A stretch of 64,000 nucleotides of DNA from NCBI RefSeq assembly GCF_014836885.1, contig NZ_JACSPY010000003.1, positions 232,786-296,785 on the forward strand, given 5' to 3'. Of the stretch, positions 1 to 10,400 are shown in pieces. Position 1 is the first letter of the stretch, and each line of letters begins with the position of its first letter. The notes beneath the pieces are model-generated. The model made no database searches, was not told the DNA's origin, and saw only the letters and a list, made by a program, of their open reading frames with translations. This DNA is from Brevibacterium gallinarum (GTDB taxonomy: Bacteria > Actinomycetota > Actinomycetes > Actinomycetales > Brevibacteriaceae). Made by a program: the position numbers and the translations under genes.

Positions 1-545
1 GCGGTCGTCTTCTTGGCAGTGGTCTTCTTCGCCGCCGTCAGCTTGGAGGCGGTCTTCTTGGCACCGGTCGCCGAAGCGGTCGACTTCCGAGCTGCAGGCT
101 TCTTCTCGGCTGCCGCCTTCGAGGTGGTCTTCTTCTCCGCGTCCTCGGACTTCTTGGCGGCCGTCGTCTGCTTGGCAGCCGTCGTCTTCTTGGCCGCGGT
201 GGTCTTCTTCGCCGTCGACGTCGTCTTCTTCTCCGCAGTCGACGTGGCAGACGTGGTCTTCTTGGCACCGGCAGAGGAGGCGGCGGTCGTGCCCTTCTTG
301 GCGGTCGTCGTCTTCTTGGCGGTGGTGGTCGTCTTGGCCGCTGGCTTCTTTGCAGCAGTCGTCTTCGAAGCCGTGGTCGACTTCGCGGTGCTCGTCTTCT
401 TCGCAGCGGTGCTCTTCGCTGCGGGCTTCTTCGAAGCGGCCGATGCCTTCGCCGTGGTCGTTGCCGACTTCTTCGATGCGGTTGACTTCGACGAAGTGTC
501 CGTCGATGCGGCAGTGGTGCTCGAATCCTTGGCGTCTGTCGGCAC
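1..545 (-). CDS. sigA: Probable RNA polymerase principal sigma factor, N-terminal part (partial)
   Basis: Only the first ~180 residues are visible; the gene runs off the left edge. The product starts MPTDAKDSSTT and is then almost entirely Lys, Ala, Thr and Ser, with many KKTT/AAKK repeats. The GTG start at 545 is preceded by an AAAGG ribosome site about 7 bases upstream and is in frame with the repeats. Actinobacterial principal sigma factors often carry such a basic, low-complexity N-terminal extension, and a DUF4192 gene next to sigA is a familiar arrangement. The sigma core is outside the window, so the identity is an inference. A histone-H1/HU-like protein is the alternative, but HU proteins carry the Lys-rich part at the C-terminus. 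The 239-base upstream gap contains TTGACA (616-611, minus) and the palindrome TTGACCGGGTCAA (650-662). Confidence 0.55.
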   Translation of the reverse strand, partial: MPTDAKDSSTTAASTDTSSKSTASKKSATTTAKASAASKKPAAKSTAAKKTSTAKSTTASKTTAAKKPAAKTTTTAKKTTTAKKGTTAASSAGAKKTTSATSTAEKKTTSTAKKTTAAKKTTAAKQTTAAKKSEDAEKKTTSKAAAEKKPAARKSTASATGAKKTASKLTAAKKTTAKKTT

Positions 546-784
546 TGGATCACCTTTCGGAGGAGTCGTGTCTGGCCCAGCTGACACTCTTCGAGCATCA
601 GTAAGACCCTTGTCAAGCAGGGCGACGAGCCTGTGGACAGCTCGTCCGCTTGACCGGGTCAACACGCCATTCTGTCACGATATTCCCCACCGCGCTAATC
701 ACAGGCACGCAGCGGACCGATTGACAAGACCCTCTCCAGGTGATGTCTGCCACACCATCTGGCAGGTGCGGCTGATCCGCCGGT

Positions 785-2089
785 TCAGCCCTCCAGCACG
801 GGAGGATCATTCCTGTCGAACGAAAGTTCCTGCGGCTCGAAGGGAAGTTCCTGCAGCTCAGGCTCCCTTCGGGATGGCAGCGCCGCGACGGGGGCGGAGC
901 CGGATCGCAACGCTGGGGCCTCATCGCCCATGACCGGCTCGCGCACCGGTTCCTGTGCCCACAGCGGCAGCGTGGGCGTCATGACCGCTCGGGAGACGAG
1001 CCTGGCCAGCGTGCACGTGCTGTCGATGGTCAGCGCATTGCGGGCGAAGCACAACGCGAATGATGCGCGCCCGATCGACCACTCCATCCAGGCGATCATC
1101 GACAGCACCGCAGGCAGGTGCTCCATCCGCACGTACGTGGCCATCATCTTGAGCAGCAGGATTCCATAGGCGGACGCGCGGGCGTTCGGCCGCCGTGAGC
1201 TCAAGCCCGGCAGCTCAGCGGTCGCTTCAGCCAGCGGAGCGACCGCCTCGGCGTAGGCGGCGAACTCACCGGGTTCCATCCGCCGCATATCCTCGGGCAG
1301 AAACGCACTGTGTTCGAAGCTCACGAGCATCAGCACCGCATCGCGACCCCACTTCTCCTGACACAGCGCCTCGAATCCGAGCACCGCCTTCGGATCCGGA
1401 GCCGGAAGCGCGTTGAGGCTGTGCTGCTCACCGGATTCGATGAGTTCGGCGTAGCGCAGCACCTCAGCCAGCCACGCCTCGAACAGCTCATCCCGCTCAT
1501 GGGCTGCTCCCCGCGTGCCGGTGATGACGCTCTCGAGGGCCAGGTCGCATTCCGGCAGGGCGGTGGCGGCTGAGAAGCTGGCGAAGGGGTCACCGTTGGC
1601 GCGGCTGAGCTGACGGAAGGACTGCGTGCGCTCAAGCTCGCAGACCGTCCCGGAGCGCCGCCCCGCTGAGAAGGAGCCGTACCCGGCCTGTGAGACCCAC
1701 CATGCGCTGTGGGCGGTGAAGCCGGTGCACTCCAGTGCTTCGCGGATGAGCTCCAGGGGCACCGCGTAGTGATCGAAGGCATCGTCGAGGGGATCCTCTG
1801 CCCAGCGCGCTCGCACCGCCTCGTCCATGTCAGCGGAGAAGAGCACCGGGATGACGTACTGCGCTGCCGAGACCCGGGCTAAGGCACAGACCGGTTCGAG
1901 CAGGTCCGTCTCGGTGGCAGCGGCGACGGCCTCGAAACCGAAGTCGATGCGCAGGGTCGGACCGAAGCTGATATGTCCGCCGTCACGGTCATAGCTGACC
2001 AGCACCAGGGACTCGGTCGGCTGATAGGTCAGCAGGTGCGGGACCGCGCTGATGAGTTCAGGGGCGAGGTGTTCAGGAGCAGCATTCAT
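785..2089 (-). CDS. DUF4192 domain-containing protein
   Basis: This 434-residue protein of unknown function matches the DUF4192 family of Actinobacteria. It opens with the family-like segment ELISAVPHLLTYQPTESLVL, then a long alpha/beta region ending in a helical part near SAYGILLLKMMATYVRM. The last ~60 residues are Pro/Glu-rich and probably disordered. The ATG at 2089 is chosen because the residues upstream of it (Leu/His/Ala repeats) are translation of the 21-bp tandem repeats, and a GAGGG sequence precedes it. No catalytic motif is recognised. It lies divergent from the spermidine-synthase-like gene and upstream of the putative sigA on the same strand. Confidence 0.8.
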   Translation of the reverse strand: MNAAPEHLAPELISAVPHLLTYQPTESLVLVSYDRDGGHISFGPTLRIDFGFEAVAAATETDLLEPVCALARVSAAQYVIPVLFSADMDEAVRARWAEDPLDDAFDHYAVPLELIREALECTGFTAHSAWWVSQAGYGSFSAGRRSGTVCELERTQSFRQLSRANGDPFASFSAATALPECDLALESVITGTRGAAHERDELFEAWLAEVLRYAELIESGEQHSLNALPAPDPKAVLGFEALCQEKWGRDAVLMLVSFEHSAFLPEDMRRMEPGEFAAYAEAVAPLAEATAELPGLSSRRPNARASAYGILLLKMMATYVRMEHLPAVLSMIAWMEWSIGRASFALCFARNALTIDSTCTLARLVSRAVMTPTLPLWAQEPVREPVMGDEAPALRSGSAPVAALPSRREPELQELPFEPQELSFDRNDPPVLEG

Positions 2090-2185
2090 GCCCTCACTGT
2101 GTGCTGTGCCGCCGTTGCGGGCACCGGGCCGTGTGCCAGCTGTGGACAGCGGCAGGCTGTGCACACCGGCGCCGACCAGTCGTGC

Positions 2186-2248
2186 CCAGCTGGCGTGCAG
2201 CAGTGCCCAGCTGGCGTGCAGCAGTGCCCGGCTGGCGTGCAGCAGTGC
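2186..2248. repeat. Three tandem 21-bp repeats between divergent genes
   Basis: Three head-to-tail copies of a 21-bp unit start at 2186, 2207 and 2228. Copies one and two are identical and copy three has a single substitution (CCGG for CCAG). They occupy the 181-bp gap between the DUF4192 gene (minus) and the spermidine-synthase-like gene (plus) and end about 22 bp before the latter's ATG, so they lie where promoter or operator elements are expected. Confidence 0.85.
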
Positions 2249-2270
2249 CCGCCGGTCTACAGTAAGGCGC

Positions 2271-3080
2271 ATGGGACGCAGACGGGCCAAAGACGAGGCA
2301 CAGCAGCGCGAGTACGCCATCTCCACCGGCACCGTACGCATCGAACCGGTGCCAGCCGAACCCGACTCGTGGGTCCTCTACGTCAACGGCGTGCCGAGCT
2401 CGTGCATCACGCTCAGCGACCCGACCCGCCTGGACTTCGAGTACCTCGACTGGATGGCCCGCGCGATCGACGTGCTCTTCGACACAGGTCAGACCCTGCG
2501 TGCTGTGCACATCGGGGCGGCCGGCTGCTCACTGGCCCGCTACATCGACGCGACCCGGCCCGGGTCCCGGCAGACCGCCATCGACATCGACCAGAAGCTC
2601 CTCGAATACGTCCGCGAGTGGTTCGACCTGCCCCGCTCCCCTGCGCTCAAGCTGCGTGCAGGCGACGGTGCGACAGAGATCACCACGTTTCGCGACGACG
2701 CCCTCAGCCTCGTCGTCCGTGACGCCTTCAGCGCCGATGAGACGCCGGGCCAGCTTGCCGACGACACGTTCTTCTCCCATGTCGCACGCACGCTTCGACC
2801 CCAGGGCATCTACCTCGCCAACATCGCCGACCGTCCCCCGCACGCCAGCGCCCGCGCAGAGCTGACACGGATGCGGCAGCACTTTGCGCACATCGTGCTC
2901 ATCGCCGATCCCAGCCAGCTGCGCGGCCGGCGCTTCGGCAATCTCATCGCCCTCGCCTCGGGAACGGACATCGACGACATCGCACTGGCCAAGGCGCTGC
3001 GCGCCGGCCCGGTCGTCGCCTCGGTGCTGGCGGGCCGGAAGCTCGCTGACTTCTGCGGCTGGTCGGCAACACGCAGGTGA
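2271..3080 (+). CDS. Spermidine synthase-like (polyamine aminopropyltransferase fold) protein
   Basis: This 269-residue protein has a Rossmann methyltransferase fold like spermidine synthases. The nucleotide-binding loop is near IGAAGCSLARYI (~83-94), the acidic ribose-binding strand is TAIDIDQKLLEYV, and an acidic turn follows at VVRDAFSADE. These short actinobacterial homologues often lack a proven aminopropyltransferase activity; the first loop here is not the usual GGGDG, so substrate and activity are open. The ATG at 2271 has AAGG only 3 bases upstream, while TACAGT lies 7 bases before it, so translation may start on a leaderless or nearly leaderless transcript. It is divergent from the DUF4192 gene and followed by helD in the same direction. 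Confidence 0.75.
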   Translation: MGRRRAKDEAQQREYAISTGTVRIEPVPAEPDSWVLYVNGVPSSCITLSDPTRLDFEYLDWMARAIDVLFDTGQTLRAVHIGAAGCSLARYIDATRPGSRQTAIDIDQKLLEYVREWFDLPRSPALKLRAGDGATEITTFRDDALSLVVRDAFSADETPGQLADDTFFSHVARTLRPQGIYLANIADRPPHASARAELTRMRQHFAHIVLIADPSQLRGRRFGNLIALASGTDIDDIALAKALRAGPVVASVLAGRKLADFCGWSATRR

Positions 3081-3170
3081 ACTCCTCCTCAATTCTGTGC
3101 CGCCGACATGCCTGTGGTGACGGGGGCGTGAGAACACGGCATAATTGATTGCCGACCAGAAAGGCGGAAG

Positions 3171-5414
3171 GTGAGCGAAGAGACCGAGATCAGCCACGAA
3201 CAGCAGCACCTCGACACCGTCTACGCGCGTCTCGACGCGCTGCGTGAGGAGACCGCTGCCAGCCTCGACCACGTGCGCCGGACGCATGTCGGGGGCAACC
3301 ACCAGAACCGTTCGGAACGCGATGCCTTCGCCAGCATGTATGAGGATCAGCTCATCCGCCTGCGCAATGCCGAAGAGGGGCTGTGCTTCGGCCGCATCGA
3401 CACCGTCACCGGCGCCACAACCTACATCGGGCGCATCGGGATCTCCGCGCAGGACCGCACCCAGCTGCTGATGGACTGGCGGGCCCCGGCCAGCGAGCCG
3501 TTCTACCGCGCGACTGCCGAGAACCCCGGAGACCTCACCCGCCGCCGGCACATCGCCACGCGCCGCCGGCGCGTCATCAGCGTCGAGGACGATGTCCTCG
3601 ACCTGTCGGCGCTCAATGACCAGCAGCGCGCCGGGCTGCACGGCGAAGGCGCGCTCATCGCCTCCCTCGACGCCCATCGCACCGGCCGGATGGGCGACAT
3701 CGTCGCAACCATCCAGTCCGAACAGGACCGCATCATCCGCCGTCCCCTCGATCGGCTTGTGGTCGTGCAGGGCGGACCGGGCACCGGCAAGACCGCAGTC
3801 GCGCTGCACCGCGCGGCCTACCTGCTGTACCAGCACCGGGAGCGCATCGCGAAGTCCGGTGTGCTGCTCATCGGGCCCTCGCCGGTGTTCCTCAAGTACA
3901 TCGAGCAGGTGCTGCCCAGCCTCGGTGAGACCGGTGCCGTGCTGCTGACCCCCGGCCAGCTCATGCCCGAGGTCAACGCCACCGCCCATGACACCGCACA
4001 GACGGCTGCGGTCAAGGGCGACCTGCGGATGATCGAGGTCATCAAGCGGGCGGTGCGCGCCTACCAGCGAGTGCCTGACGACCCACAGCAGCTCAAGACG
4101 ATCAGTCACACGATCACCATGACCCCGGCGATGGTCAAGGAGGCGCAGGACCGGGCACGTCGCAGCGGCAAGCCGCACAACGGGGCGCGCCTGACCTTCG
4201 TCAAGCATCTGCTCAGCCTGCTCGCCGGTGCGCTGGCGGCCGCGAAGCACTACGAGCCCACGCCCGAGGTGCTGGCTGAGCTGACCGACGAGCTGCGCCG
4301 GGCCCGCGATGTGCGCGTGGCGATCAACCTGTGCTGGCTGCCGCTGAGCCCGCGCGGAGTGCTCGATGCGCTGCTGAGCAAACCGCACCGGCTGGTGCCC
4401 GCCGCCGACGGGATCCTGAGCTTGGAGGAGATGGCCCTCATCCGCCGTGTGCGCGGCGGGCAGGTCACCGTTGAGGATGTGCCGCTGCTCGATGAGATCG
4501 CTGAGCTCATCGGGCCGAGCACCGAGGTGCTCGAAGCCCAGGAGCATGCCGGCACCGCGAATGCCGAGCTGGAGTACGCCCAGGCGGTGCTCGACATGAC
4601 CGGCACCGGTGACATGGTGTCAGCTGAGACGATCGCCCAGCGCTATCAGCAGGACACCGACGAGCGGACCCTGGCTGAGCGGGCCGCGCAGGACCGCGAG
4701 TGGACCTATGGTCACCTCGTGGTCGACGAGGCGCAGGAGCTCAGTCCCATGCAGTGGCGGGTGCTGTTCCGGCGTGTGCCGAGCAAGTCGGCGACTGTCG
4801 TCGGCGACCTCGCCCAGGCTTCGACGATGGATGCGACGCGCACCTGGTCCTCGGTCTTAGCCCCGCACGTCGGCGATCGCTTCGAGATGGAGGAGCTGAC
4901 GGTCTCTTACCGCACACCGGGACGCATCATGACCGTGGCCAACGAACTGCTGCAGGAGTACTTCCCGCAGCTGTCAGTCCCCTCGCCGGTGCGCGAGGGG
5001 ACCTATGATCCGCTGGCTGAGGGCTTCGATGACATCGAGACGCTGTGCCGGAAGCTGCCGCAGATCGTGCGCAGCGAACGCACCGAACTCGGAGGCGGGC
5101 AGCTGGCCGTCATTGCGATGCCCGAGCACGTCGATCGGGTGGTGGCGGCGTTGGCGTCTGACCCTGATGTCGACTTCGCTGCCGGTCCTGCCGGGATCGA
5201 TCACGCAGTCGCCGTCCTCGATCCCAGTGAGGTCCGCGGCCTCGAATTCGACAGCGTCATCATCGTCGATCCGGCGTCGATCGCCCCTGCCGGCAGTGCG
5301 GCGGGAGTCGGCCAGCTGTATGTCTCGCTGACCCGTTCGACCGCCCGGCTGAGGATCCTCAGCATCGGTGAATCGGTCCTCGCACCCTTCATCGCAGCAG
5401 AGAACCGCACATAA
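3171..5414 (+). CDS. helD: HelD/HelR-type RNA polymerase recycling ATPase (UvrD-like)
   Basis: This 747-residue superfamily 1 helicase-like ATPase pries RNA polymerase off DNA or stalled complexes; actinobacterial members can also protect against rifamycins. A helical N-terminal arm (~1-80) precedes Walker A GGPGTGKT (201-208), Walker B LVVDEAQE (Asp about 519), and C-terminal motifs VSYRTPGRI and LYVSLTRSTARL. Length matches mycobacterial HelD. The GTG start at 3171 follows an AAAGGCGGAAG ribosome site. A possible promoter is CATAAT at 3140-3145 with GGTGAC at 3116-3121. I saw no clear rifamycin-associated inverted repeat upstream. It is convergent with nrdR, with hairpins separating them. 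Confidence 0.85.
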   Translation: MSEETEISHEQQHLDTVYARLDALREETAASLDHVRRTHVGGNHQNRSERDAFASMYEDQLIRLRNAEEGLCFGRIDTVTGATTYIGRIGISAQDRTQLLMDWRAPASEPFYRATAENPGDLTRRRHIATRRRRVISVEDDVLDLSALNDQQRAGLHGEGALIASLDAHRTGRMGDIVATIQSEQDRIIRRPLDRLVVVQGGPGTGKTAVALHRAAYLLYQHRERIAKSGVLLIGPSPVFLKYIEQVLPSLGETGAVLLTPGQLMPEVNATAHDTAQTAAVKGDLRMIEVIKRAVRAYQRVPDDPQQLKTISHTITMTPAMVKEAQDRARRSGKPHNGARLTFVKHLLSLLAGALAAAKHYEPTPEVLAELTDELRRARDVRVAINLCWLPLSPRGVLDALLSKPHRLVPAADGILSLEEMALIRRVRGGQVTVEDVPLLDEIAELIGPSTEVLEAQEHAGTANAELEYAQAVLDMTGTGDMVSAETIAQRYQQDTDERTLAERAAQDREWTYGHLVVDEAQELSPMQWRVLFRRVPSKSATVVGDLAQASTMDATRTWSSVLAPHVGDRFEMEELTVSYRTPGRIMTVANELLQEYFPQLSVPSPVREGTYDPLAEGFDDIETLCRKLPQIVRSERTELGGGQLAVIAMPEHVDRVVAALASDPDVDFAAGPAGIDHAVAVLDPSEVRGLEFDSVIIVDPASIAPAGSAAGVGQLYVSLTRSTARLRILSIGESVLAPFIAAENRT

Positions 5415-5422
5415 GGCGAGCT

Positions 5423-5457
5423 TGCGCCTCAGCATCCTCATCGGCTGCTGAGGCGCA
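5423..5457. terminator. Hairpin after helD
   Basis: A perfect 12-bp inverted repeat (TGCGCCTCAGCA and its complement, 5423-5434 and 5446-5457) with an 11-base loop begins 8 bases after the helD stop. It is followed on the plus strand by TCTTCTTC, so it may be the first terminator for helD. Confidence 0.6.
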
Positions 5458-5479
5458 TCTTCTTCGGGGCAAAGTAAAA

Positions 5480-5521
5480 GCCGCCCGTGGCGTCGGCTTC
5501 CCCTCCGATGCCACAGGCGGC
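5480..5521 (-). terminator. Intrinsic terminator for nrdR
   Basis: Arms of 12 bases (5480-5491 and 5510-5521, one mismatch) form a GC-rich stem. Read on the minus strand, the stem is followed by CTTTTACTTTG, a usable U-tract. It ends the hisD-nrdR transcript. Confidence 0.7.
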
Positions 5522-5548
5522 GTGCGCCTTGGGCGCACGTTTTATCTT
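5521..5548 (+). terminator. Intrinsic terminator for helD
   Basis: An 8-bp perfect stem, CGTGCGCC/GGCGCACG, with a 3-base loop is followed on the plus strand by TTTTATCTT. This is a textbook intrinsic terminator facing out of helD, back to back with the nrdR terminator. Confidence 0.8.
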
Positions 5549-5623
5549 ACACACACTTCTGGCCGTTTCACGAACCGGATCCAGCTTCTTCTCACAATTC
5601 GTTCAGCAGGGTGAGCAGAGTGC

Positions 5624-6082
5624 TCATGCTTCTTCGTCGCGCTCGGCGCGCAGCGATTCGATCGCTGCCTCGAAATCTTCCAAGGAGTCGAAGCTCTGGT
5701 ACACGCTGGCGAACCGCAGGTAGGCGACCTGGTCGAGTTCGCGCAGCGGTTCGAGGATCGCCAGGCCGACTTCGTCGGCTTCGATCTCAGCGATTCCCTG
5801 CGATCGGATCTTCTCCTCGACCTGCTGGGCGAGCTTGGCGAGATCGTCCTCCCCGACTGGTCGGCCTTGGCATGCCTTGCGCACGCCGGCAACGACCTTC
5901 TGCCGGGAGAACTCCTCGGACACGCCCGAGCGTTTGACGACCGACAGGCTGGTGGCCTCCATGGTGGTGAACCGCCGGGAGCACTGCGGGCACTGGCGGC
6001 GTCGGCGGATCGACGAGCCGTCCTCGGCGGTGCGCGAGTCGACGACGCGCGAGTCAGGGTGGCGGCAGAATGGGCAGTGCAT
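5624..6082 (-). CDS. nrdR: Transcriptional repressor NrdR
   Basis: This 152-residue ATP-cone repressor of ribonucleotide reductase genes has an N-terminal zinc ribbon formed by Cys3, Cys6, Cys31 and Cys34, followed by the basic patch RRRRQCPQC. The ATP-cone occupies about residues 49-139. Length is typical. Its ATG overlaps the hisD stop codon (TGATG), so the two genes are cotranscribed and probably translationally coupled. A terminator lies just downstream. Confidence 0.95.
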   Translation of the reverse strand: MHCPFCRHPDSRVVDSRTAEDGSSIRRRRQCPQCSRRFTTMEATSLSVVKRSGVSEEFSRQKVVAGVRKACQGRPVGEDDLAKLAQQVEEKIRSQGIAEIEADEVGLAILEPLRELDQVAYLRFASVYQSFDSLEDFEAAIESLRAERDEEA

Positions 6083-7422
6083 CAGGCCTCCATTCCCGGC
6101 TTGCCGCGGCGCAGCCGAACGGCTTCGCCGTGGGCGGGCAGATCCTCTGCAGCTGCCAGCGTTTCGATGTGGTCGGCGACCTCGGCCAGTGCCGCAGCCG
6201 GGTAGTCGATGACCTGGCTTCCCTTGAGGAAGGACTGCACGCCGAGCGCCGAGGCGTAGGCGGCGGTTCCGCTGGTGGGCAGCACGTGGTTCGACCCGGC
6301 GCAGTAGTCTCCGAGGGCCACCGGTGAGAACGGGCCGATGAACACGGCACCGGCGTTGGTGATCTGCTCGGCTGCGGCGTGCGGGTCGCTGACGAGCACT
6401 TCGACGTGCTCACCGGCATAGGCGTTGACCACAGCCAGTCCAGCCTGTCGGGAGGCGACCTTGAGGATCGCGGACTGCTCCCCGGACAGTGCGGTGCGGA
6501 TGCGCTCGACGTGTGTCGCAGCGGCAGCCTGGCGCGTGAGCTCCTGCTGCACGGCCTCGATGAGGTCCTGGCTTTCGGTGACGAGCACCGAGGCGGCCAT
6601 CGGGTCGTGTTCGGCCTGGCTGATGAGATCGGCTGCCACGAGTGCCGGGTCCGCGGTGTCGTCGGCGAGGATGATGATCTCAGTCGGCCCGGCGATGGTG
6701 TCGATGCCGACGACCGAGCGCACCCGTGCCTTGGCGGCTGCGACGAAGGCATTGCCGGGCCCGGTGATGAGATCGACCGGCTCGAGCTCTTCACCGTCAT
6801 CGAACCCGTAGGCCAGCGCGGCGACGGACTGGGCTCCGCCCATCGCCCAGACTTCGTCGATGCCGAGCAGTCCAGCAGCTGCGAGCACTGTCGGGTGGGG
6901 CAGGCCGTCGGCCTGCGGCGGCGAGACGATGGCGATCGAGTCGACGCCGGCGGCCTGGGCGGGAACGGCGTTCATGATGACGGTTGAGGGGTAGACGGCC
7001 AGTCCGCCGGGGACGTAGAGACCGACACGTTCGACCGGCAGCCAGCGCGATGTCACGGAACCGCCACCGGAGAATGCGGTTGTGGCTGAGGAGCGCCGAT
7101 CGCTGTCAGCGACCTGCCGGCAGCGGCGGATGGTCTCCTCCAGCGCTGCGCGCAGCCCGGCGTCGAGGCTCGCACAGGCAGCGGTGAGCTCCTCGGCGGG
7201 CACCCGCAGCCGTTCGGGGAGCACCGCGTCGAACTTCTGCGTGTACTCCAGCACCGCAGCCCGGCCGCGGATCTCGACATCGTCGACGATCGGGATGACC
7301 GCCTCGGCCGCGGAGGCGGAATCGAGGCGGGCGCGCGGCACGGACCGGCGCAGCGTGCGACGGTCGAGCGGCGTGTCGGTGAGGTCGAGGACATTCATGA
7401 GCGCGTGAGTCACGCGCTCCAT
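6082..7422 (-). CDS. hisD: Histidinol dehydrogenase
   Basis: This 446-residue enzyme catalyses the last two oxidations of histidine biosynthesis, L-histidinol to L-histidine, using NAD and a bound zinc. The family core is present, including [26 protein letters not shown] and SQAEHDP with the zinc/base histidine. The ATG at 7422 is chosen because AGAGGA lies 6 bases upstream; the ATG at 7398 has no ribosome site. The gene sits between dnaE and nrdR on the minus strand and overlaps nrdR by one base. No other his genes are visible. Confidence 0.95.
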   Translation of the reverse strand: MERVTHALMNVLDLTDTPLDRRTLRRSVPRARLDSASAAEAVIPIVDDVEIRGRAAVLEYTQKFDAVLPERLRVPAEELTAACASLDAGLRAALEETIRRCRQVADSDRRSSATTAFSGGGSVTSRWLPVERVGLYVPGGLAVYPSTVIMNAVPAQAAGVDSIAIVSPPQADGLPHPTVLAAAGLLGIDEVWAMGGAQSVAALAYGFDDGEELEPVDLITGPGNAFVAAAKARVRSVVGIDTIAGPTEIIILADDTADPALVAADLISQAEHDPMAASVLVTESQDLIEAVQQELTRQAAAATHVERIRTALSGEQSAILKVASRQAGLAVVNAYAGEHVEVLVSDPHAAAEQITNAGAVFIGPFSPVALGDYCAGSNHVLPTSGTAAYASALGVQSFLKGSQVIDYPAAALAEVADHIETLAAAEDLPAHGEAVRLRRGKPGMEA

Positions 7423-7488
7423 TCTACGTCCTCTGCCTTCCTGCCGTCCGGCGCCCCGCACAGCGAGAAGCGCGGCGCCTGCCGGCTC

Positions 7489-10400
7489 TCAGAAGATCGA
7501 TGTGGTCGCTGGGGCAGTCAGGCAGCTGGGCCCGAGCAGACCCTTGAGATCGCCGAACAGGCTCGGGTCCGCCGTCACCCGCAGGCCGCGGTCGAGGCGC
7601 ATGATCGTCGTGCGCTCGCGATTCGTCAGGCACAGCCGCACCTCGGTCTGGCCGGGGTTGGCCTGCAGGATCATCTTGAGGTTCTCGACGAGGTCCGGTG
7701 TGCAGCGCTCGACCGGCATCGACACGTACAGCGGCCGGTCGGCGCGATCGGTGACGTCCGGGATCGTCATCGACATCGCCATGAGCGAGGTCGGCCGGTC
7801 ATCGGAGCGGCGGATCCGCCCGGTGACGGTGATGACGAGGTCATTGGTCAGCAGGGTGGCCACCGGCTCGTAGGTGTCGCCGAAGAACATCACCTCCATG
7901 CTCGCTTCGAGGTCTTCGATGGTGACGATCGCGTACGGGCGACCGGAGTTCTTCGAGACCTTCCGCGAGACCTGGGTGATCATGCCGCAGATCTTGGTCT
8001 GGGATCCGTCCGGGCGCTTGTTCTCCGGGTCGAGCAGCTGAGCGATCGAGCCCTCTGATTCCGACTGCAGGATGTCCTCGAGCCCGTTGAGCGGATGGTC
8101 GGAGACGTAGAGGCCGAGCATTTCGCGTTCGAAGGCCAGCAGCTCCTTCTTCTCCCACTCGGTGCGCTCGGGGATCTTGACCGCGAAGCTCGACTCGTCC
8201 TCCTCGCCGAGGCCGGCGAACAGGTCGAACTGGCCGGCGGCTTCCTGGCGCTTGACGCCGATGACCGCATCGACCGCCTCCTCGTGGATCTCGACGAGGC
8301 TGCGCCGGTTGTGGTCTAGCGAGTCGAAGGCGCCGGCTTTGATGAGCGATTCGATGGTGCGCTTGTTGCACACCTGGCTGGGCACCTTGTCGAGGAAGTC
8401 ATTGAAGGAGGTGAACTTGCCTTTGTCCTGCCGGGCTTCGACGATGCCCTGCACGACGTTGCCGCCGACGTTGCGCACCGCTCCCATGCCGAAGCGGATA
8501 TCGTCGCCGACCGGCGTGAAGCTGTTGGCGGATTCGTTGACGTCCGGCGGCAGAACGGTGATGTGCATGCGCCGGCACTCGCTGAGGTAGAGGGCGAGCT
8601 TGTCCTTGTTGTCCCCGACTGAGGTCAGCAGGGCGGCCATGTACTCGGCCGGATAGTGGGCCTTGAGGTAGGCCGTCCAGTACGACACGAGCCCGTAGGC
8701 TGCTGAGTGGGCCTTGTTGAAGGCGTAGTCGGAGAAGGGCAGCAGGATGTCCCACAGCGCCTGGGCCGCCGCCTCGGAATAGCCGCGTTCCTTCATGCCG
8801 CCGAAGAAGCCGACCTGCTGCTTGTCCAGCTCGGCCTTCTTCTTCTTGCCCATTGCGCGGCGCAGAATGTCTGCTTGGCCGAGCGAGTAGCCTGCGACCT
8901 TCTGCGCGATCGCCATCACCTGCTCCTGGTAGATGATGAGGCCGTAGGTGGTGTCGAGGATCTCAGCGAGCGGTTCGGCCAGCTCGGGGTGGATCGGGGT
9001 GATCTCCTGCAGGCCGTTCTTGCGCAGCGCGAAGTTCGTATGCGAGTCCGCGCCCATCGGGCCGGGCCGGTAGAGCGCGATGGTGGCGGAGATGTCTTCG
9101 AAGTTGTCCGGGCGCATCATCCGCAGCAGTCCGCGCAGGCCGCCGCCGTCGAGCTGGAACACACCGAGGGTGTCTCCGCGGGAGAGCAGCTTGTAGGACT
9201 CCTCGTCGTCGAGGGCCAGGTGCTCCAGGTCGAGTTCGAAGTCCTTGTTCAGCCGGATGTTCTCGATCGCGTCGGAGATGATCGTGAGGTTGCGCAGGCC
9301 GAGGAAGTCCATCTTGATGAGGCCGAGGCCCTCACAGGTGGGGTAGTCGAACTGCGTGATGACCTGCCCGTCCTGGAACCGGCGCATGATCGGGATGACG
9401 TCGATGATCGGGTCAGACGACATGATGACGCCGGCGGCATGCACACCCCACCCGCGTTTGAGGCCCTCCAGGCCCTTCGCGGTCTCGAAGGTCTCCCGCG
9501 CCTCGGGATCGGTCTCCAGCAGTTCGCGGAACTCCCCTGCTTCGCCGTAGCGCGGTGCCTGGGGCTCTTCGATGTCGGCCAGCGGGATGTCCTTGGCCAT
9601 GACCGCCGGCGGCAGCGCCTTCGTCAGCTTCTCGCCGAGGGAGAACGGCTTGCCCATGATGCGGGCGGAGTCTTTGAGCGCCTGCTTGGTCTTGATGGTG
9701 CCGTAGGTGACGATCATCGCCACGCGCTCGTCGCCGTACTTCTCGGTGACGTAGTCGATGACCTCACCGCGGCGACGATCATCGAAGTCGACGTCGAAGT
9801 CGGGCATCGACACACGGTCGGGGTTGAGGAACCGCTCGAAGATCAGTCCGTGCTCCAGCGGGTCGAGGTCGGTGATGCGCAGGGCGTAGGCGACCATCGA
9901 ACCGGCACCCGAGCCGCGGCCGGGGCCTACTCGGATGCCGTTCTCCTTCGACCAGTTGATGAAGTCGGCGACGACGAGGAAGTAGCCGGGGAAGCCCATC
10001 GAGATGATGACGTCGAGTTCGTAGTCGGCCTGTTTGCGCACATCGTCGGGGATGCCGTTCGGGTAGCGGTAGTGCAGGCCCTTCTCGACTTCCTTGACCA
10101 GCCACGAGGTCTCGTCCTCACCGGGCGGGCAGGGGAACTGGGGCATGTAGTTGGCGCTGGTGTCGAAGGAGATCTCGCAGCGCTCGGCGATCTCAAGGGT
10201 GTTGTTGCACGCCTCAGGCATCTCCTTGAACAGTGCGCGCATCTCCGCCGGCGTCTTGAGGTAGTAGCCGGAGCCGGAGAACGCGAAGCGGCTGCCGCCC
10301 TGGTCGTAGGTCGGTTCGATGAGCTTCGAACCTGACTGCAGGGCCAGCAGCGCTTCGTGGGCCTTGGCGTCGGATTCGTGGGTGTAGTGCAGGTCGTTGG

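Noticed and set aside
38..616. A minus-strand Arg/Pro-rich frame in the same region
   Set aside because: It is a shifted reading of the same repeats; the frame with K-K-T-T repeats has a GTG start with a ribosome site and fits a known extension.
13..933. A long plus-strand open frame rich in Val, Phe and Ala at the left edge
   Set aside because: It is the complement of the Lys/Ala/Thr repeats of the minus-strand gene starting at 545, has no ribosome site, and its hydrophobic repeats are an artefact.
3081..3170. A rifamycin-associated inverted repeat upstream of helD
   Set aside because: I looked for the GGGGCTT-type palindrome known upstream of rifamycin-induced genes; none is visible here.
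2529..4547. A 672-codon minus-strand open frame opposite the spermidine-synthase-like and helD genes
   Set aside because: High-GC shadow of two well-supported plus-strand genes; no domain or ribosome site.
8707..10335. A 542-codon plus-strand frame opposite dnaE
   Set aside because: Antisense shadow of dnaE with the Gly/Val/Leu-rich composition typical of such frames.
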